From NCBI GenBank assembly GCA_937902315.1, contig CALGUG010000060.1, forward strand, positions 1-64,000: a DNA stretch of 64,000 bases, in the 5' to 3' direction. This document shows, one piece after another, positions 61,579-64,000 of this stretch (position 1 is its first letter; each line of letters begins with the position of its first letter). The notes under the pieces were generated by a model that did no database searches, was not told where the DNA came from, and saw only the letters and a list, made by a program, of their open reading frames with translations. This DNA is from an uncultured Chloroflexales bacterium. GTDB taxonomy: Bacteria > Chloroflexota > Chloroflexia > Chloroflexales > Chloroflexaceae. The translations under genes were made by a program, and so were the position numbers.

Positions 61579-62076
61579 ATGCCACACTGCACAATGGTAC
61601 GCTGGATCGATAGTCCAGTAGATGCTGTTTTCAAATATATGCACGATCTTCGCGAGCATCTGCAAGCTGCGCCCCACATCAATGTGGTCGATTGGTCGTT
61701 GCACGATAAAGCTAAACCGCTGCTGGTCGGAGGCACGGCGATCTTGCGAGCAGGCCGCCGCGAGTTTGTGATGCGCATCAGCCGCGTGATCGAAAACCGC
61801 CTGCTAGAGCTAGAGATCACTGGTATGCGCAGCGTCACCTACGAACGGCTCGAACTCGAACCGTCTATGGGCGGCACCCGCATCACCCACACAACCGAAA
61901 CCATTGTAGTCGCCGATCCTACCGCTCCAAAACGCGTTCCGCCCACCCAACGCGCCCTCAACTATATGCTCAACACGATCAAAGAGAGTATCGAAGGCGC
62001 CAAACGCTCGCTGCGCAACGACTTTATCTTGCGCGATGATAGCTTGCGCACTGGCCCTCAGTCTAGCGCTGCTTAA
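61579..62076 (+). CDS. SRPBCC (START/polyketide cyclase-like) family protein
   Basis: A 165-residue protein of the SRPBCC fold. MVRWIDSPVDAVFKYMHDLREHLQAAPHI at the N-terminus is the family's first strand-helix, followed by GGTAILRAGRREFVMRISRVIENRLLELEITG and TRITHTTETIVVA. It binds a hydrophobic ligand in a deep cavity; the ligand is unknown. GAAGGAGGAG precedes the ATG at 61579. It starts 16 bp after the ABC ATPase, so it is probably in the same operon, though its part in iron uptake is unclear. It ends at the 62100 terminator. Confidence 0.82.
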   Translation: MPHCTMVRWIDSPVDAVFKYMHDLREHLQAAPHINVVDWSLHDKAKPLLVGGTAILRAGRREFVMRISRVIENRLLELEITGMRSVTYERLELEPSMGGTRITHTTETIVVADPTAPKRVPPTQRALNYMLNTIKESIEGAKRSLRNDFILRDDSLRTGPQSSAA

Positions 62077-62099
62077 AGAGCTGTAACACTTCCCCACTC

Positions 62100-62144
62100 A
62101 ACAAAAGCGAGCTTCAGATAAAAGCTCTGAAACTCGCTTTTGTT
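62100..62144 (+). terminator. Terminator of the transporter operon
   Basis: AACAAAAGCGAG pairs with CTCGCTTTTGTT, with an inner TTCAG/CTGAA extension, followed by ATTTTAG. It lies 23 bp after the SRPBCC stop. Confidence 0.75.
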
Positions 62145-62194
62145 ATTTTAGCGCAGGTATTGCTTGAACAATTATGTCAATTTAAACAACCTGA

Positions 62195-62290
62195 GCTTTT
62201 GATAAGCTCTTTGGCGGTAAGGTCTCTTCCCCAAGAAGGCTGCTAGCGCGTCCGCCTACGGCTACCAGAGCGCCCTCCCCCAACGAGGCG
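62195..62290 (-). repeat. Dispersed repeat copy
   Basis: The core at 62247-62266 on the minus strand, with GATAAGCTCTTTGGCGGTAA and GGTCTCTTCCCC as its arm. It lies between the SRPBCC gene and the convergent hydrolase gene. Confidence 0.7.
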
Positions 62291-62321
62291 GCTATCAGCA
62301 GTGCGCTGCGCGCCCTGCTTA

Positions 62322-63173
62322 CTACAGTGTCGAAAGCAAACCGCGAATATAAGCCGCCACCCATTCGGGCGCTTCCATCGGCAAAAAGTGCGAATAGTTG
62401 GGCAGATGGATATCGAAAGCGCGCGGGAAGGCTTTGTAGAGATCGGTCGCAGTGGGCGAAGCCGACATATCGTTGCGTTCGGGCGTTACCGGAGCGCCGA
62501 CCCGCACGATATGAACCGGAACTTGGATCTCGGCCAAACGCGGATAGATATTGGTCGTGCGGAAGGTTTTATAGATACCAGCCTCAAACAGCGGCGGGCA
62601 GCCAAGCTGAAAACCCTCGCCATTAGCTGCGGGCACCAAGCCATAGTCGCAGTAGTCGCGCAACACACGCGGCTGCCAACGGCTGAAGGGCAGGCGATTC
62701 TCAAAGCGCTGGTACATCTCATCGGCCGAGGCCCACTGGTTGCGGCGCTTCTCGACGCCGTGCTCGCGCTCGATCGGGCCGGTGTACCACTCGCGCGGCT
62801 GAATGGTCGGGTCGATCAGCAGCAGCAGCGAGAAGCATTCGGGCGCGAGTGAGGCTGCCAAAGCCAGCGAATGACCGCCCATGGAGTGGCCGATACCAAC
62901 CGCGCCCCGCAAACCGAGGTGGCGCGCCAAAGCGGCCAAATCCATGCCAAAGCCCATCCAATCTTTGGGCGGCTCGGGCTTATCACTCTGGCCGTGCCCG
63001 CGATGGTCGATAGCATAGCAGTGGCGGTCGGGCAGATTGTCGATTACTGCGCTCCAAATTCGCCCGTGGAAGCTGGTAGCGTGCGAAAAGAGCAAGGGCA
63101 AACCTTGGCCGGGGCGCTCCCAATAACAGAGCGACAGCTTATCGTGCTCGAATCTATGCTGAAGATAGCTCAT
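62322..63173 (-). CDS. Alpha/beta hydrolase
   Basis: A 283-residue alpha/beta hydrolase. The oxyanion and nucleophile elbow are visible as LLFSHATSFHGRIW and GIGHSMGGHS (nucleophilic Ser about 117), and DHRGHGQSDKPEPP follows the family. The acid residue is expected near VPVHIVRVGAP and the catalytic His near NYSHFLPMEAPEWV. It hydrolyses an ester, amide or haloalkane-like bond; the substrate is unknown. ATAGGTT is a weak ribosome site before the ATG at 63173. Confidence 0.88.
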   Translation of the reverse strand: MSYLQHRFEHDKLSLCYWERPGQGLPLLFSHATSFHGRIWSAVIDNLPDRHCYAIDHRGHGQSDKPEPPKDWMGFGMDLAALARHLGLRGAVGIGHSMGGHSLALAASLAPECFSLLLLIDPTIQPREWYTGPIEREHGVEKRRNQWASADEMYQRFENRLPFSRWQPRVLRDYCDYGLVPAANGEGFQLGCPPLFEAGIYKTFRTTNIYPRLAEIQVPVHIVRVGAPVTPERNDMSASPTATDLYKAFPRAFDIHLPNYSHFLPMEAPEWVAAYIRGLLSTL

Positions 63174-63360
63174 AACCTATGTGTGCTCCCTTAGCAATCT
63201 TGGTGAGATAAAAACATCGCAGGCATTGTACTGCAAAGCAGGGCTGCTTTGATCAGGCCAACCGCCTACAAGCGACTTAGGCCAGCATCTGGCTCTCAGC
63301 TCAGCCTACATCCGATTAGCTTGTTTCGTTTGGGCCTTCAGCAGCGAATGACAAGGTTTG

Positions 63361-63390
63361 GACCTTCTTGGTGCTTGCACCAGGAAGGTC
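63361..63390. repeat. Perfect hairpin around a TGGTGC/GCACCA centre
   Basis: GACCTTC-T-TGGTGC pairs with GCACCA-G-GAAGGTC with one T-G pair. It is in the 365-bp gap between the alpha/beta hydrolase and uvsE. TTGGTGCTTGCACCAG also occurs near 18641, so it is a small repeated motif. Confidence 0.55.
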
Positions 63391-63439
63391 GCAATGAACT
63401 CAACGCAGGCAGCGACTTGCTTGAGGGACTGAATGGGAG

Positions 63440-63520
63440 GAGCGGCGATTTGATAGCCGTAGGCGGACGCGCTAGAAGCCGAATGGGAGCTAAGGAGCTC
63501 GCCGCCACTAGATTAACAAG
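63440..63520 (+). repeat. Dispersed repeat copy
   Basis: The core at 63452-63471, then GCTAGAAGCCGAATGGGAGC and CTCGCCGCCA. It lies just downstream of the minus-strand uvsE stop. No other gene is seen in 63174-63538. Confidence 0.65.
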
Positions 63521-63538
63521 CTCGAAGCACTGTGACCA

Positions 63539-64000
63539 TCAACTTAGCTGCTGGCCCAGTTCGGGGGCGTAGTGAGCGAGATCTTCGCGCAGACGCAGCA
63601 GGGCCAAATCGCCCGCCTTGGCCTCCAGCATAATGTCGAAATCGGGCAAGGCGCGGGTCTGCCCGATCAGGGCGGCAAATTCGAAGGGATTGATGAAGTC
63701 GGCGTGCTGGCCCGGGCGGGGCGGCAGCACACTGAAGCTGCCTTGCGGGCCGAGATGGCCTTCGGTGCGGGGCGAACTGAAGTGGATCTTGGGGCGAACG
63801 TCGGCGGGCCAAGTGGCCAGCGCCAGCCCGAGGGCCGTGATGGGCGCGAGACCTTCGGGGTTGTTTAGCATATGGTGCAGATAGTCGAAAACCAGCGGCA
63901 CCCCGCAGACTTGGTGCAGCGGCAACAGCGAGGCCAAGCTCCAAGCGCGCTCGTCGTGTTCAAGCACAACGCGGCGGCGTACTTCGGGCGGCAGCTGCAG
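63539..64000 (-). CDS. uvsE: UV DNA damage endonuclease, C-terminal part (cut by window end)
   Basis: The last 153 residues of a UvsE/UvdE-type TIM-barrel endonuclease that nicks DNA 5' of UV photoproducts. The visible block LPPEVRRRVVLEHDERAWSL, LHQVCGVPLVFDYLHHMLNNPEGL, WPADVRPKIHFSSPRTE, QHADFINPFEFAALI and DIMLEAKAGDLALLRLREDL carries the metal-binding Glu/His/Asp residues of the family (E and D of LEHDERAW, DYLHH, KIHFSS, HADFI, MLEAK). The start lies beyond the right edge. The remaining sequence is in frame to the edge with no interruption. Confidence 0.88.
   Translation of the reverse strand: MQLPPEVRRRVVLEHDERAWSLASLLPLHQVCGVPLVFDYLHHMLNNPEGLAPITALGLALATWPADVRPKIHFSSPRTEGHLGPQGSFSVLPPRPGQHADFINPFEFAALIGQTRALPDFDIMLEAKAGDLALLRLREDLAHYAPELGQQLS

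Overview
The window looks like a chromosomal segment of a filamentous or gliding member of the Chloroflexota, most likely class Chloroflexia (Herpetosiphon/Chloroflexus-like). Reasons: a shikimate kinase / 3-dehydroquinate synthase fusion, a DUF4395 plus membrane thioredoxin pair, a CHAD/CYTH pair, probable F420-type oxidoreductases, and a Tat-exported 5'-nucleotidase with an LPxTG sorting signal. The assignment comes from reading the proteins and is not a database result. About 50 genes are present. There is no rRNA, tRNA, CRISPR array, transposase or prophage. The gene at the right edge (UvsE) is cut by the window end.

Layout. 0.4-7.3 kb (minus strand): IclR regulator, the three subunits E1-alpha, E1-beta and E2 of an acetoin-dehydrogenase-type 2-oxoacid complex, then an acetyltransferase, a lipoate ligase and an AcoX/NAD-kinase-like protein. 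7.6-9.7 kb: two paralogous luciferase-like oxidoreductases. 9.9-12.5 kb: a circularly permuted ATP-grasp protein and a classical ATP-grasp ligase behind a promoter with a dyad operator. 12.9-18.1 kb (plus): two Gfo/Idh/MocA dehydrogenases, an amidase and a glucarate-dehydratase-like enolase, followed by a 21-bp tandem repeat array. 18.9-25 kb: M20 dipeptidase, Dps, gamma-glutamyltransferase, Der GTPase. 25.5-33.8 kb: deazaflavin-dependent reductase, FabF, a 975-residue Hrq1/MrfA-type helicase that has lost its catalytic motifs, a redox membrane pair, endonuclease V, an unknown protein and YhbY. 34-45.9 kb: lectin-fold protein, YigZ, FHA protein, AroK-AroB, phosphoglucomutase, a third Gfo/Idh, SSB, 5'-nucleotidase, M29 aminopeptidase. 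46.6-50.7 kb: Ppx-type HD plus CHAD protein, CYTH protein, XPB helicase. 51.5-53.8 kb: lipoprotein, membrane protein and small protein, all of unknown function. 54.3-57.9 kb: NadD, RsmG, O-methyltransferase, RtcB. 58.6-62.1 kb: iron-siderophore ABC permeases and ATPase plus a SRPBCC protein. 62.3-64 kb: alpha/beta hydrolase and UvsE.

The most distinctive feature of the non-coding DNA is a dispersed MITE-like repeat. I count 17 copies of a 20-bp core (GATAGCCGTAGGCGGACGCG, both orientations), all between genes. The best preserved copies are about 170 bp and are bounded by 19-bp terminal inverted repeats of the form TCAAACGGATTTGGTATCA. A second, hairpin-bearing element type shares the same ends. 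Some copies sit inverted to each other around about 300 bp. Three genes end inside an element, and one element end appears to supply the -10 box of nadD.

The strongest candidates for something undescribed are (1) the degenerate Hrq1/MrfA helicase with a Tudor-like tail, (2) the repeat family with shared ends, and (3) the ATP-grasp pair with its dyad-controlled promoter. Several promoters share an extended -10 of the type TGCTAnAnT.
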